Shown here: positions 8,392 to 16,797 of the stretch, one piece after another | How positions within the stretch are numbered: the stretch's first letter is position 1 | How the letters are laid out: each line of letters begins with the position of its first letter | From: Ramlibacter sp. | Lineage (GTDB): Bacteria; Pseudomonadota; Gammaproteobacteria; Burkholderiales; Burkholderiaceae_C | DNA length: 42,125 bases | Reading direction: 5' to 3' | NCBI RefSeq assembly: GCF_029866045.1 | Contig: NZ_JARXAB010000034.1 | Span: 1-42,125, forward strand | Notes under the pieces: generated by a model | Told to the model about the DNA's origin: nothing | Seen by the model: the letters and a program-made list of their open reading frames with translations, nothing else | Database searches by the model: none | Translations under genes and position numbers: made by a program

Positions 8392-9093
8392 ATGAGCTTT
8401 CTGTTCACCCCCCCAGCCGTCACACACCTTCCCATCGTCGGCCGCGATCAGCGCTTTCCGGTACGCCGCGTTTTCTGCGTCGGGCGCAACTACGCTGAGC
8501 ACGCCAAGGAAATGGGCTTCTCCGGCCGCGAAGCCCCTTTCTTCTTCATGAAACCCGCAGATGCCCTGCTGGTGGTTGAGGCCGGCCAGACGGGCCGCAT
8601 GGCCTACCCTGGACTCACCCGCGACCTGCACCACGAGATCGAACTGGTGGTGGCCATCGGCACCGGCGGCACGAACATCCCGGCCCAGGATGCAATGCGC
8701 CATGTGTTCGGCTATGCGGTCGGCCTAGACATGACTCGGCGCGATCTGCAAAACGACATGAAAAAACAGGGGCGCCCCTGGGAGATCGGCAAGGCCTTCG
8801 AGCAGTCCGGCCCCATCGGCCCGATCACCCCGGTAGCCGAAGCTGGCGATATTGGCGGGGCTGCCATCTGGCTCCAGGTCAATGGTCAAGACCGCCAACG
8901 CAGCGATGTCAGTCACCTGATCTGGAGCATTGCCGAAACGATTGAGCACATCTCAAGTGCCTGGACCCTGGCCCCCGGCGACCTGATCTTCTCCGGCACG
9001 CCTGAGGGCGTGGCAGCGGTGCAGACCGGTGACACCCTCGAAGGCGGCGTCACCGGACTGGCACCGCTGAAGGTGGCGATCGCCGCACGCTGA
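8392..9093 (+). CDS. Fumarylacetoacetate hydrolase (FAH) family protein
   Basis: A 233-residue single-domain member of the FAH superfamily, close to FAHD1-type acylpyruvate hydrolase/oxaloacetate decarboxylase enzymes. FCVGRNYAEHAKEMG at the N-terminus, the metal-binding block LHHEIELVVAIG, then VGLDMTRRDLQ, GKAFEQSGPIGP and LIFSGTPEGV are all family signatures. It likely hydrolyses or decarboxylates a small 2-oxo acid using Mg2+ or Mn2+. The natural substrate cannot be told from sequence. There is almost no leader, with GGTTATCT about 15 bases before the ATG, so a very short 5' UTR is possible. The NUDIX gene follows 40 bases downstream on the same strand. Confidence 0.92.
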   Translation: MSFLFTPPAVTHLPIVGRDQRFPVRRVFCVGRNYAEHAKEMGFSGREAPFFFMKPADALLVVEAGQTGRMAYPGLTRDLHHEIELVVAIGTGGTNIPAQDAMRHVFGYAVGLDMTRRDLQNDMKKQGRPWEIGKAFEQSGPIGPITPVAEAGDIGGAAIWLQVNGQDRQRSDVSHLIWSIAETIEHISSAWTLAPGDLIFSGTPEGVAAVQTGDTLEGGVTGLAPLKVAIAAR

Positions 9094-9133
9094 GCCCCGC
9101 GTGCGAGAGCGACCCGACACGTACACTGCCCCT

Positions 9134-9676
9134 ATGCAAAGCCCGATCAAGCACTGCCGAGACTGCGGAACCCCAGTCGCTTACCGCCTGCCGGACGACG
9201 GCGACACCCGCGAGCGCGCAGTCTGCCCTGCCTGCAACACCGTCCACTATCAGAACCCCTTGAACGTGGTGGGGACCGTTCCGTATTGGGGGGATCGGGT
9301 GCTGCTATGCAAACGCAACATCGAGCCGCGCTGGGGCAAATGGACGTTGCCCGCCGGCTTCATGGAACTCGGCGAGAGTGTGGCCCAGGGCGCCGCGCGG
9401 GAGACCGTGGAGGAAGCTGGCGCCGAGTTCGAGATGGAGGAATTGCTTTCCATCCTCAGCGTGCCGCGTGTGGGTCAGGTCCATCTCTTCTTCCGGGCAC
9501 GCCTCTTGTCCGAGCGATTCGATCCGGGCCCGGAGACGATCGAGGCACGGTTATTCGCCGAACACGAAATACCCTGGGAAGAAATTGCCTTCCGCACCGT
9601 GCGCGAGACGCTCGAGCGCTACTTCTCTGACCGAAAAAGCGGTCGCTTCGGCCTTCACACGCTCGACATCCACTGA
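9134..9676 (+). CDS. NUDIX hydrolase with N-terminal zinc ribbon
   Basis: An approximately 180-residue protein. Residues 8-34 hold a four-Cys zinc ribbon (Cys8, Cys11, Cys31, Cys34). The NUDIX box is intact: the Gly of PAGFMELGE, then RETVEEAGAE, which gives the G-x5-E-x7-RE-x2-EE-x-G pattern. This architecture is shared with NudC-like and YjhB-like pyrophosphohydrolases; the short length argues against full NudC. It probably cleaves a nucleoside-diphosphate derivative, substrate unknown. The ATG at 9134 is followed at once by the ribbon. A long hairpin lies just after the stop. Confidence 0.92.
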   Translation: MQSPIKHCRDCGTPVAYRLPDDGDTRERAVCPACNTVHYQNPLNVVGTVPYWGDRVLLCKRNIEPRWGKWTLPAGFMELGESVAQGAARETVEEAGAEFEMEELLSILSVPRVGQVHLFFRARLLSERFDPGPETIEARLFAEHEIPWEEIAFRTVRETLERYFSDRKSGRFGLHTLDIH

Positions 9677-9684
9677 AAGAACGC

Positions 9685-9721
9685 GCCCGCTACGCGCGGC
9701 CCCCCGCGCAGCGTAGCGGGC
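9685..9721. repeat. Long GC-rich hairpin between convergent genes
   Basis: GCCCGCTACGC at 9685-9695 pairs perfectly with GCGTAGCGGGC at 9711-9721, with a short inner stem of GCG/CGC. No T run flanks it. It lies between the convergent NUDIX and rhodanese genes, so it may slow or protect both transcript ends, or be a REP-like element. Confidence 0.55.
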
Positions 9722-9735
9722 CGAAACCGAGTGGC

Positions 9736-10011
9736 TCAACCTCTCTCGATGGGGCGCCCCAGGGCCACGGCGACGGCGCCCGTTGACCCACCGTTGCTCA
9801 CCTGGGTGTAGCCCTCCTTCTGCAGCCAGGCGCATGCTGCGCCGGAGCGTGCACCCGAGACACAGTACAGGACCAGCGGGGCCGACTTGTCCGGAGCCAC
9901 TTGGGCAATGCCCTCCGTGAAACGGTCTAGCGGCAGGTTGACCGAGCCCTGCACATACCCGGAGGCATATTCACCCTCCGAGCGCACGTCGATCAAGATG
10001 GGGTCGCTCAT
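9736..10011 (-). CDS. Single-domain rhodanese (sulfurtransferase-like)
   Basis: A 91-residue protein with the rhodanese fold. It opens with ILIDVRSEGEYASGYVQGSVNLPL, whose IDVR and the GSVNLP turn are family hallmarks, and carries an active-site loop CVSGARSG with Cys50. Such proteins pass sulfane sulfur from thiosulfate or a persulfide to acceptors. No signal peptide is seen, so it is probably cytoplasmic (GlpE-like rather than PspE-like). The ATG at 10011 has AAAGGA upstream at good spacing; a longer upstream reading is not family-like. Confidence 0.9.
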   Translation of the reverse strand: MSDPILIDVRSEGEYASGYVQGSVNLPLDRFTEGIAQVAPDKSAPLVLYCVSGARSGAACAWLQKEGYTQVSNGGSTGAVAVALGRPIERG

Positions 10012-10234
10012 ATCGAGTCCTTTCTTCAGCAAACGGACGCGAGGTCCATCCCGTGAAGCATAGCCTCCATCCTGCACCCGCAGCGCTGCAAAATTTGCAC
10101 CGGATTCGCGCCCACTCGCCACTGGAGTCCGCAGGGCAGCCATCAAGCTGCAGAAGATTGGCAGCTTGACCAGGACATCCAAGGCCCAGCGCAGGGGACA
10201 GCCCATCACGGCAAGCGACTGCCGGTGATCTTGC

Positions 10235-10945
10235 ATGACAATGCCCATGCCATTTTTCAACGATGCACTTCAACCCATGACCGCTCAAAACCCAGCCCGC
10301 CATACCCCCGCCTTCGGGCCCGGCATCGACCCCCTGACCCAATGGAACAAGCGCTATGGCGGAGAGCATTACCACTTTGGCGAAGCGCCCAATCACTACC
10401 TCTCCCTGCAAGGCACGCACCTTCGCCCCGGCACGGCGCTGGCCCTGTGTGATGGTGAAGGGCGCAATGGTGTTTGGCTTGCCCAGCAGGGCCTCAGGGT
10501 CGAGGCGTTTGATCTTTCGCCAGTCGGCATCGAGAAGGCGCACCGGCTCGCTGCCTCACGCAATGTGACCCTGGAATGTCATTGCTGCACCTGGCAGGAC
10601 TTCCGCTGGCAGGACGCGGCCTACGACAACGTGGTCGGCATCTTCTTCCAGTTCGCCGACCCGCTAGAACGCGCGCAATTGTTCGCACATATCGACCGCA
10701 GCCTCAAACCAGGCGGCACGCTCGTGATCCAAGGCTACGGAATAGAACAGCTTCGCTTCAATACGGGCGGGCCGGGCAAACTGGAACACCTCTATGACGA
10801 GGCTTTGCTGCGCGAGGCTTTCCCGGCCTACGAAATCCTGGACCTGCGCACCTATGAACAGGAAGTCCTGGAGGGCCCAGGACACAGCGGAAGCTCTGCC
10901 CTCGTGGGATTGGTGGCACGCAAGCCAGCTGGCACGAAGGCCTGA
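10235..10945 (+). CDS. Class I SAM-dependent methyltransferase
   Basis: About 236 residues. After a variable N-terminus comes WNKRYGGEHYHFGEAPNHYL, which resembles the tellurite/thiopurine-type methyltransferase group (TehB-like). The SAM-binding region is degenerate (ALALCDGEGRNGVWLA, then VEAFDLSPVGIEKA), and YDNVVGIFFQF and LKPGGTLVIQGYG form later strands. The substrate is unknown. The ATG at 10235 has GGTGA upstream at reasonable spacing, but the ATG at 10277 is also possible because residues 1-14 look non-conserved. Confidence 0.85.
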   Translation: MTMPMPFFNDALQPMTAQNPARHTPAFGPGIDPLTQWNKRYGGEHYHFGEAPNHYLSLQGTHLRPGTALALCDGEGRNGVWLAQQGLRVEAFDLSPVGIEKAHRLAASRNVTLECHCCTWQDFRWQDAAYDNVVGIFFQFADPLERAQLFAHIDRSLKPGGTLVIQGYGIEQLRFNTGGPGKLEHLYDEALLREAFPAYEILDLRTYEQEVLEGPGHSGSSALVGLVARKPAGTKA

Positions 10946-11042
10946 GGCCCGCGGAACCCCTTGCTTCACTGTGGACCACGAACCGAGCCGAGATCTGTGA
11001 CGTGATCTGTGAAGTGATGCGAAGGATCTAGCGAGACCCATG

Positions 11043-11079
11043 AAAATGGGCCACGACCCTTGCGGATCGTGGCCCATTT
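11043..11079 (-). terminator. Terminator of tRNA-Pro
   Basis: A 13-bp perfect stem (11044-11056 with 11067-11079) around a 10-base loop, with a T run on the minus strand at 11043-11046. It lies just past the tRNA 3' end. Confidence 0.75.
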
Positions 11080-11086
11080 CTTATGG

Positions 11087-11163
11087 TGGTCGGCGTGGCG
11101 GGATTCGAACTCGCGACCCCTTGCACCCCATGCAAGTGCGCTACCAGGCTGCGCTACACGCCG
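11087..11163 (-). tRNA. tRNA-Pro (anticodon GGG)
   Basis: On the minus strand the acceptor 5' arm CGGCGTG pairs with CACGCCG. The D arm is GCGC...GCGC, the anticodon stem CTTGC/GCAAG holds the 7-base loop ATGGGGT (anticodon GGG), and the T arm contains GTTCGAAT. The discriminator A is followed by an encoded CCA (77 bases). It reads proline codons CCC/CCU and lies six bases past the merR stop. Confidence 0.95.
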
Positions 11164-11168
11164 AAGCG

Positions 11169-11696
11169 TCAAATTATAGCGCGGGAATCCCGCGCGACTT
11201 CGGAGCGGTCGAGTGTCGCGGACAAAAGATCGCGAATCTCAAAGAGCTCGCGCCGCACCTGGTGAATACGTCGCGACCAGGCATCATCCGAGGTGGCAGA
11301 CTCGGCGCCTACCTGGATCGCCTCGTGAGAAAGCTGGATTTCGGGCAACGGCGAGGTGGGGACAGGCGCCCCCTCCTGGCGAAGCGGTTCAGCCTCCTGC
11401 GGCTGGACATCACCCAAGCGGCGCTGATCACGCTCGGTCTGGACGATCTCTTGGAGCTTGTTGCGCGCACCGGTGATGGTGAAACCCTGGTCATAGAGCA
11501 GGTCACGGATGCGCCGGATCATCAGCACCTCGTGGTGCTGGTAGTAGCGCCTGTTTCCGCGTCGCTTCATCGGTCGCAGCTGGGTGAACTCTTGCTCCCA
11601 ATAACGCAGTACATGCGGCTTGACGCCGCATAGCTCGCTGACCTCACCGATGGTGAAGTAACGCTTGGCAGGAATGCTGGGAAGCATCGGGTCCAT
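11169..11696 (-). CDS. MerR family transcriptional regulator (ihfA-linked type)
   Basis: A 175-residue regulator. The N-terminal MerR winged helix is clear: RYFTIGEVSELCGVKPHVLRYWEQEF, then KRRGNRRYYQHHEVLMIRRIRDLLYDQGFTI. The middle is low-complexity, followed by a helical end (IHQVRRELFEIRDLLSATLD). There is no Cys-rich metal-binding C-terminus, so it is not a metal-sensing MerR. This protein is commonly found after ihfA in beta- and gammaproteobacteria; its targets are not known to me. Two terminator-like hairpins precede it, so it may have its own promoter or rely on read-through. Confidence 0.9.
   Translation of the reverse strand: MDPMLPSIPAKRYFTIGEVSELCGVKPHVLRYWEQEFTQLRPMKRRGNRRYYQHHEVLMIRRIRDLLYDQGFTITGARNKLQEIVQTERDQRRLGDVQPQEAEPLRQEGAPVPTSPLPEIQLSHEAIQVGAESATSDDAWSRRIHQVRRELFEIRDLLSATLDRSEVARDSRAII
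11173..11195 (-). promoter_or_regulatory. Candidate tRNA-Pro promoter element inside the merR 3' end
   Basis: A consensus TATAAT on the minus strand (11173-11178) overlaps the last merR codons, nine bases before the tRNA 5' end. Immediately upstream is a 17-base palindrome GCGCGGGATTCCCGCGC (11179-11195). No good -35 box is visible at 16-18 bases. Confidence 0.45.
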
Positions 11697-11742
11697 GTGA
11701 GACCGCGACAGAGGGCGCGGTGAAATTCGGGCGGTGGCTCAG

Positions 11743-11766
11743 AAAAAAACGCCGTCGAATTCGGCG
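11743..11766 (-). terminator. Second terminator downstream of ihfA
   Basis: CGCCG/CGGCG stem with a 7-base loop followed by seven T on the minus strand. It lies 120 bases after the ihfA stop and 47 bases before the merR start. Confidence 0.65.
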
Positions 11767-11801
11767 CGGGGGAGCAGAGATTACATGAACTCGGCGACAG
11801 T

Positions 11802-11837
11802 AAAAAGCCCATCGCACCACTTGCCCCACGCGATGCG
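11802..11837 (-). terminator. First terminator downstream of ihfA
   Basis: CATCGC pairs with GCGATG across a 14-base loop, then GGCTTTTT on the minus strand. The stem is imperfect, so it may work with the next hairpin to end the pheST-ihfA transcript. Confidence 0.45.
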
Positions 11838-11885
11838 GAAAAAGTCTGTCCGCTGCTGTGAACCCCGGTATGCGACTGTACGAAA

Positions 11886-12254
11886 TTAAGCCGCGCTCGG
11901 GTCCTGGATCGATTCCTTGAGCTTGTGGCTTGCGTGAAAGGTCACCACACGGCGCGCTTCGATTGGGATGAGTTCGCCTGTCCGGGGGTTGCGGCCGGGA
12001 CGGGCCGCTTTGGTACGGATCTGGAAATTGCCAAAGCCTGAAATTTTCACATCCTGACCCTCGACGAGACTGGCGCAAACCAGGTCGAAAAAGGCATCGA
12101 CCATGTCCTTGGATTCACGCTTATTGAGGCCAATCTGCTCGAACAGGAGCTGAGCGAACTGGGCCTTGGTCAGCGCCGGGGTCTCCAGGCTCATTTCAGA
12201 GAACTCGATGGAGTCACTCTTCCCGTCGGAAACTTTGGGAATCTGTGCGGTCAT
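11886..12254 (-). CDS. ihfA: Integration host factor subunit alpha
   Basis: A DNA-bending protein that pairs with IHF beta. The HU/IHF fold is intact: [30 protein letters not shown], then [13 protein letters not shown] and the DNA-intercalating arm region [25 protein letters not shown]. At 122 residues it is longer than E. coli IhfA (99) because of about 25 extra N-terminal residues ([16 protein letters not shown]). The ATG at 12254 has GAGGGG upstream; a start at MSLETP (residue 21) would give a more usual length. It begins four bases after pheT, as in the conserved pheST-ihfA order. Confidence 0.95.
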   Translation of the reverse strand: MTAQIPKVSDGKSDSIEFSEMSLETPALTKAQFAQLLFEQIGLNKRESKDMVDAFFDLVCASLVEGQDVKISGFGNFQIRTKAARPGRNPRTGELIPIEARRVVTFHASHKLKESIQDPSAA

Positions 12255-12258
12255 TCGT

Positions 12259-14679
12259 TCAGCCCCTCAGGCGGCCACCGACCTGTTGTCCGATGGCTTC
12301 AACCACCGCACGAACTGCGGCGTCAATTTGTTCGTCGGTCAGTGTGGTGCTCGAATTGCCCAGCGTCAAGCGCAGTGCCAAGCTTTTCTCGCCCGCGGAC
12401 ATGCCCGACACAGGTTGGTGCGGCTTGTACAGGTCAAATAGCGCGACGGTCTGGAGCAGACCGCCCGAATCGGCGCTGCGCGCCGCATCCAGTACCGCAT
12501 CGAGGGTGACCATATCGCTAACAACCAAGGCGATATCCCGCTCGGCCGGTTGCACCTTGGGTACCGGCTGAAAGGCGGGCACCTGGCGGCTCAGGGCGGC
12601 CTCAAGATCGACCTCAAACAGCATGGGAGCACTAGGCAGGTCCCAGGCCTGGCGCCACCGCGGATGAAGCTCGCCCACGACGCCAAACTGTTCTTCCCCA
12701 AGGAAGATGCCGGCGCAGCGACCGGGGTGCAGTGCGGGATGAGCAACGGGTCGGTACTGGGCCTTGAGGGGGGACAGCAGGGCCTCAACGTCACCCTTGG
12801 CATCAAAGAAGTCCGCCCCACCCTGCCCTTTGCGACCCCATTGCACGCCGTCGACGGGGCCAAAGGCCAGGCCGGCCAGCTTCATCGGCTGGTGTACGCC
12901 TCGCACCGTGCTATCGGTAGTCGCCACTGAAGCGCTGCGCATGAAGACTCGACCCATCTCGAACACACGCACCCGATCAGCCTTGCGGTCGAGGTTGTGA
13001 CGCAGCACCTGCATGAGCGACCCAAGGAGGGAAGAGCGCATCACCGACATCTGACTGGCGATGGGATTGAGGAGCTTGACCGGATCGGTGTTGCCCGCAA
13101 GGTCTCGCTCCCAGCCCTCTTCCACAAAGCTGAAGTTGATGGTTTCCTGGTAGCCCAGTGCAGCCATCAGACGACGCACTGCAAATCGGCTACGGTGTGA
13201 CTCGTCGGCAGGCCGGCCGGTGATCGGCCCGAGAGGTGCACTCGTCGGCAACTTGTCGTAGCCAATGACCCGCACCACTTCCTCGATCAGGTCTTCCTCG
13301 ATAGCGAGGTCAAAGCGGTGCGGCGGCGGGACCACCGACAGACGGTCGCCGTCGCGCGACACTTCCAGCCCCAGCCGATGCAAAGCGCCGATGCAGTCCT
13401 CGGCCGTGAGCGGCATGCCGATGACCCGGGCCGCACGGGAGGCTCGCAAGACCACTGGAGTACGGTCGGGCAAGGCGAGTGTCTGATCGTCCATGGGGCC
13501 CGCCTCGCCACCGCAGATCTCGAGCACCAGCTGGGTGATCCGCTCGATATGCTCGACCGTGAGGCTGGGATCCACGCCGCGCTCGTAGCGGTGGCCGGCG
13601 TCAGTGGAAAAGTTGAAGCGGCGCGAGCGCCCCTGAATGGACTCAGGCCACCAGAACGCGGCCTCAATGTAGATGTTCCGGGTTTCATCGGACACCGCGG
13701 TCGCGTCACCGCCCATGATGCCGGCCAGGGACTCTACTTGGCGATCATCAGCAATCACGCCCACCTTTTCGTCGACCGTGATGGTGTTGCCATTGAGCAG
13801 CTTCAGAGTCTCGCCGGCACGTCCCCAACGGACCTGCAGTGCGCCATGGATCTTGTCCAGGTCAAAGATGTGAGTGGGCCGACCTAACTCGAACATCACG
13901 TAATTGGAGATGTCCACCAGCGAGGATACGCTGCGCTGGCCACAGCGGGCCAGACGGTCGACCATCCACCGTGGGGTGGTGACCTTTGTGTTCACATGAC
14001 GAACGATACGGCCGGAGAATCGGCCGCAGAGGTCGCTGGCTTCGATCTTGACCGCCAGGCGGTCGCTGTGCACCGCCTCTACCGGCGGGAAGGCGGGGCT
14101 CACCAGTGGCGCACCCGTGAGGGCCGACAGTTCCCGCGCGACACCATAAACCGAAAGCGCATGCGCCAGGTTGGGCGTGAGCTTGAGGGTGAGCAGCGTG
14201 TCGTCAAGGCCCAGGACCGCGCGGATATTGGCGCCGATGGGGGTGTCTGCTGGCAGTTCCAGCAAGCCGCCATGGTCATCGGCAATCTGCAGCTCTCGGG
14301 CCGAGCACAGCATGCCTTGGCTCTCAACGCCGCGCAGCTTGCCCAGCTTGATCTTGAAGGACTGGCCGTCTTCACCGGGAGGCAACTCAGCGCCTACCAA
14401 GGCGCAGGGCACGCGGATACCAGGTCGGGCGTTGGGCGCGCCGCAGACGATACTGAGAAGGGTCCCTTGGCCCACATCCACCTGGCAGACGCGAAGACGG
14501 TCTGCATTGGGGTGTTGGGTCGCCTCACGGATCTCGCCCACCACCACGTGGGTGAACGGCGGTGCCACCGGGCGCAGGTCCTCGACTTCGAGGCCGCCCA
14601 TGGTGAGGGTGTCGGCCAGTTGCTGGGTGGTCAGCGGCGGATTACAGAACTCGCGCAGCCAGGACTCGGGAAATTGCAT
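12259..14679 (-). CDS. pheT: Phenylalanyl-tRNA synthetase beta subunit
   Basis: 806 residues, normal for bacterial PheT. The start [14 protein letters not shown] and the N-terminal OB-fold tRNA-binding region ([29 protein letters not shown]) are clear. These are followed by the B3/B4 editing domain (for example [35 protein letters not shown]), the B5 domain, the synthetase-like core ([15 protein letters not shown]) and the C-terminal anticodon-binding ferredoxin-like domain ([14 protein letters not shown]). With PheS it charges tRNA-Phe. It lies 26 bases after pheS and four before ihfA in one operon. Confidence 0.97.
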   Translation of the reverse strand: MQFPESWLREFCNPPLTTQQLADTLTMGGLEVEDLRPVAPPFTHVVVGEIREATQHPNADRLRVCQVDVGQGTLLSIVCGAPNARPGIRVPCALVGAELPPGEDGQSFKIKLGKLRGVESQGMLCSARELQIADDHGGLLELPADTPIGANIRAVLGLDDTLLTLKLTPNLAHALSVYGVARELSALTGAPLVSPAFPPVEAVHSDRLAVKIEASDLCGRFSGRIVRHVNTKVTTPRWMVDRLARCGQRSVSSLVDISNYVMFELGRPTHIFDLDKIHGALQVRWGRAGETLKLLNGNTITVDEKVGVIADDRQVESLAGIMGGDATAVSDETRNIYIEAAFWWPESIQGRSRRFNFSTDAGHRYERGVDPSLTVEHIERITQLVLEICGGEAGPMDDQTLALPDRTPVVLRASRAARVIGMPLTAEDCIGALHRLGLEVSRDGDRLSVVPPPHRFDLAIEEDLIEEVVRVIGYDKLPTSAPLGPITGRPADESHRSRFAVRRLMAALGYQETINFSFVEEGWERDLAGNTDPVKLLNPIASQMSVMRSSLLGSLMQVLRHNLDRKADRVRVFEMGRVFMRSASVATTDSTVRGVHQPMKLAGLAFGPVDGVQWGRKGQGGADFFDAKGDVEALLSPLKAQYRPVAHPALHPGRCAGIFLGEEQFGVVGELHPRWRQAWDLPSAPMLFEVDLEAALSRQVPAFQPVPKVQPAERDIALVVSDMVTLDAVLDAARSADSGGLLQTVALFDLYKPHQPVSGMSAGEKSLALRLTLGNSSTTLTDEQIDAAVRAVVEAIGQQVGGRLRG

Positions 14680-14705
14680 GGTCGTGTCTTCTTCCTGGGG
14701 GCGGG

Positions 14706-15752
14706 TTAGCGGAACTGGCGCAGGAAGCGGATGTCGCCGTCGAAGAACAATCGCAAATCATTCACGCCGTAACGCAGCATGGTCAGGCGGTCCGGACCCA
14801 TGCCGAAGGCGAAGCCGATGTACTCCTCCGGATCCAGGCCCATATTGCGAACCACATTGGGGTGCACCTGGCCAGAGCCCGCCACCTCCAGCCAGCGACC
14901 CGCCAGGGGCCCCTGCTGGAACTGGATGTCGATTTCGGCGCTGGGTTCGGTAAAAGGAAAGAAGCTGGGCCGGAAGCGCAGCGCTAAATCCTCGCGCTCG
15001 AAGAAGGTGCGGCAGAAATTCGTGAACACGACCTTGAGGTCCTTGAAGCTCACATTGCGGCCCAGCCACAGGCCCTCGCACTGATGGAACATGGGCGAGT
15101 GGGTCGCATCACTGTCCACCCGGTAGGTACGGCCCGGCGCAATGACCCGAATCTCGGGCATGTCCGGCTTGCCTGCATGCTTCTTGATGTGTGCATGGGC
15201 GTAGCGCACCTGCATCGGGCTGGTGTGCGGGCGCAGGTTGTAGGGAATGCCGTCGTCACCATTGATATCGACGTAGAAGGTGTCCTGCATCGACCGCGCC
15301 GGGTGATTGGGCGGGTTGTTCAAGGAGGTGAAGCTATGCCAGTCACTCTCGATCTCGGGGCCGTCTGCGACATCGAAACCCATGCCCGCAAAGATCTGTT
15401 CAATGCGCTCCATTGTCAAACTGACCGGATGCAACCCACCCGGCTCACGATGCCGCCCGGGCAGTGTCACATCAAGCGACTCGGCCTGTAGCTGAAGCGC
15501 AAGCTCCGCATCGGCCAGAGACTGCCGGCGAGCGCCCAAAGCTTCCTCAATGGCTTGCTTGGCCAGGTTGATGGAGGCGCCGCGGGTCTTCTTCTCCTCC
15601 ACGCTCAGGGCAGCCATGCCCTTCATCAATTCAGTGAGGCGGCCTGACTTGCCGATGTAGCGCGCCTTCGCGTCTTCGAGTTGGGCGGCCGTAGCAGCTT
15701 CAACAAAGGCTTGGCGTGCGCTAGCGACGAGGGAATCGAGTTCGTTGCTCAT
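14706..15752 (-). CDS. pheS: Phenylalanyl-tRNA synthetase alpha subunit
   Basis: The 348-residue catalytic subunit. The N-terminal coiled coil is about residues 1-85 ([15 protein letters not shown] to [10 protein letters not shown]). The class II core shows [31 protein letters not shown], motif 2 [22 protein letters not shown], and motif 3 [18 protein letters not shown]. The ATG at 15752 gives the family-typical MSNELDSL start; a longer upstream reading has no family similarity. The ribosome binding site is weak. The 194-base gap to rplT holds a terminator-like hairpin and may be an attenuator. Confidence 0.97.
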   Translation of the reverse strand: MSNELDSLVASARQAFVEAATAAQLEDAKARYIGKSGRLTELMKGMAALSVEEKKTRGASINLAKQAIEEALGARRQSLADAELALQLQAESLDVTLPGRHREPGGLHPVSLTMERIEQIFAGMGFDVADGPEIESDWHSFTSLNNPPNHPARSMQDTFYVDINGDDGIPYNLRPHTSPMQVRYAHAHIKKHAGKPDMPEIRVIAPGRTYRVDSDATHSPMFHQCEGLWLGRNVSFKDLKVVFTNFCRTFFEREDLALRFRPSFFPFTEPSAEIDIQFQQGPLAGRWLEVAGSGQVHPNVVRNMGLDPEEYIGFAFGMGPDRLTMLRYGVNDLRLFFDGDIRFLRQFR

Positions 15753-15826
15753 GGGGTCAGTACGGGCAGCAATCAATGGGGCAGTCTGTGGGGCTTGTGG
15801 GCTTCGCTCGCCGGGATCTGAAGAGA

Positions 15827-15847
15827 CCGGACGGAGACAAGGTCCGG
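15827..15847 (-). other. Leader hairpin upstream of pheS
   Basis: CCGGAC (minus strand, 15842-15847) pairs with GTCCGG (15827-15832) around nine bases. It lies between the terminator-like hairpin and the pheS start, so it could be part of a leader fold. Confidence 0.3.
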
Positions 15848-15854
15848 GCCGCAC

Positions 15855-15896
15855 AAAAAAAGAACAGGGCTAGTGCCACGCAAGCCCTAGCCCTGT
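15855..15896 (-). terminator. Terminator (possible attenuator) between rplT and pheS
   Basis: A perfect 10-bp stem, ACAGGGCTAG with CTAGCCCTGT on the minus strand (15887-15896 and 15864-15873), is followed by C and seven T. It lies about 100 bases before pheS. In E. coli a Phe-rich leader and attenuator occupy this same position. Here the U run itself reads as three Phe codons in one frame. Confidence 0.75.
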
Positions 15897-15907
15897 CTGG
15901 AGGAAGG

Positions 15908-15941
15908 CGCCCAGAGCCGCCGTGAGCGACGGCTCTGGGCG
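15908..15941 (-). other. 12-bp hairpin immediately after rplT
   Basis: CGCCCAGAGCCG and CGGCTCTGGGCG pair perfectly around 10 bases, directly after the rplT stop. There is no U run, so it is not a classical terminator. It may be an RNA-stability or processing element upstream of the true terminator. Confidence 0.5.
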
Positions 15942-15946
15942 TGAAC

Positions 15947-16306
15947 TCAAGCAGCCAGCCTGGCCTTGACTTGCTCCACGATCCCGGCAAAAGCTGCCTT
16001 GTCGTGCACGGCGATATCGGCCAGAACCTTGCGGTCAATCTCGATACCGGCCTTGCGGATGCCATTGGCGAACTGGCTGTAGGTCAGACCCAATTCACGG
16101 GCGGCGGCATTGATACGGGCAATCCACAGTTGGCGGAATACGCGCTTCTTGGTGCGGCGGTCACGGTAGGCGTATTGGCCTGCCTTCATCACCGCCTGTT
16201 TGGCGATGCGGAAGACGTTGCCGCGACGACCGCGGAAGCCCTTGGCAAGGGCGAGAACTTTTTTGTGGCGGGCGCGGGCGGTAACGCCGCGTTTTACGCG
16301 AGGCAT
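15947..16306 (-). CDS. rplT: 50S ribosomal protein L20
   Basis: 119 residues, standard length. [28 protein letters not shown] is the basic N-terminal tail that threads into 23S rRNA; the globular C-terminus contains [23 protein letters not shown]20 is essential for early 50S assembly and in other bacteria represses its own operon. AAGGAG precedes the ATG. It is 27 bases after rpmI. Confidence 0.98.
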   Translation of the reverse strand: MPRVKRGVTARARHKKVLALAKGFRGRRGNVFRIAKQAVMKAGQYAYRDRRTKKRVFRQLWIARINAAARELGLTYSQFANGIRKAGIEIDRKVLADIAVHDKAAFAGIVEQVKARLAA

Positions 16307-16333
16307 AGATAACTCCTTGTTCGTCCAGTGAGA

Positions 16334-16537
16334 TCAGAGGCCCGCGAACGGGAGCATCTGTGCCATGTGACCCATATTGGTCTCGTGCACGGCCACAGAG
16401 CCGCGCAGATGGCGCTTGTTCTTGGTGGTTTTCTTGGTCAGGATGTGGCGCTTGAACGCTTGACCCCGCTTGACGGTTCCACCGGGACGAACGCGAAAAC
16501 GCTTCTTCGCGCTGCTCTTGGTCTTCATCTTGGGCAT
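16334..16537 (-). CDS. rpmI: 50S ribosomal protein L35
   Basis: 67 residues, beginning [19 protein letters not shown] and containing [18 protein letters not shown], the L35 signature. AAGGAG lies nine bases before the ATG. It is in the conserved infC-rpmI-rplT order, but 260 bases separate it from infC, which leaves room for an internal promoter and a regulatory leader. Confidence 0.97.
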   Translation of the reverse strand: MPKMKTKSSAKKRFRVRPGGTVKRGQAFKRHILTKKTTKNKRHLRGSVAVHETNMGHMAQMLPFAGL

Positions 16538-16687
16538 GTGACTGCTCCTTCTTTGATTCGTGCTCGTGAGGCGTCCGCGAAACCAACCGCGGCACTTGCT
16601 GGCCCCGAGCCACTTGTAGGGCGGTCTAACTCCCAGCTTGCACCGGAGGCCAGATCGCCAACTGCGTCTGCAGCGACCAACCGCAGA

Positions 16688-16716
16688 CGACAGAACCCTT
16701 AATTATTGCACAACCC
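16688..16716 (-). promoter_or_regulatory. Possible internal promoter (extended -10) ahead of rpmI
   Basis: On the minus strand the infC-rpmI gap contains TTGTGCAATAATTAAGG, where TGCAATAAT resembles an extended -10 (TGnTATAAT). It is the only AT-rich spot in the gap. No convincing -35 is seen. It would give a leader of about 150 bases before rpmI. Confidence 0.35.
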
Positions 16717-16766
16717 GGCACCTCCCCATCTGGGGACGCCCCTGTAGGAAGGCACTCAACCCCGCC

Positions 16767-16789
16767 TGCCCCACCGGAGTGGTGGGGCA
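16767..16789 (-). other. 9-bp hairpin just after infC
   Basis: TGCCCCACC and GGTGGGGCA pair around five bases, eight bases past the infC stop. No U run follows, so full termination is unlikely. Confidence 0.45.
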
Positions 16790-16797
16790 ACCCGTAC

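Noticed and set aside
10012-10260. A longer rhodanese starting near 10260
   Set aside because: The extra part has no rhodanese similarity and overlaps the divergent methyltransferase start; AAAGGA supports 10011.
15757-16065. A 102-codon minus-strand frame across the rplT-pheS gap
   Set aside because: Most of it is out-of-frame rplT; only its short GTG-led part through the U run is considered, as a possible leader.
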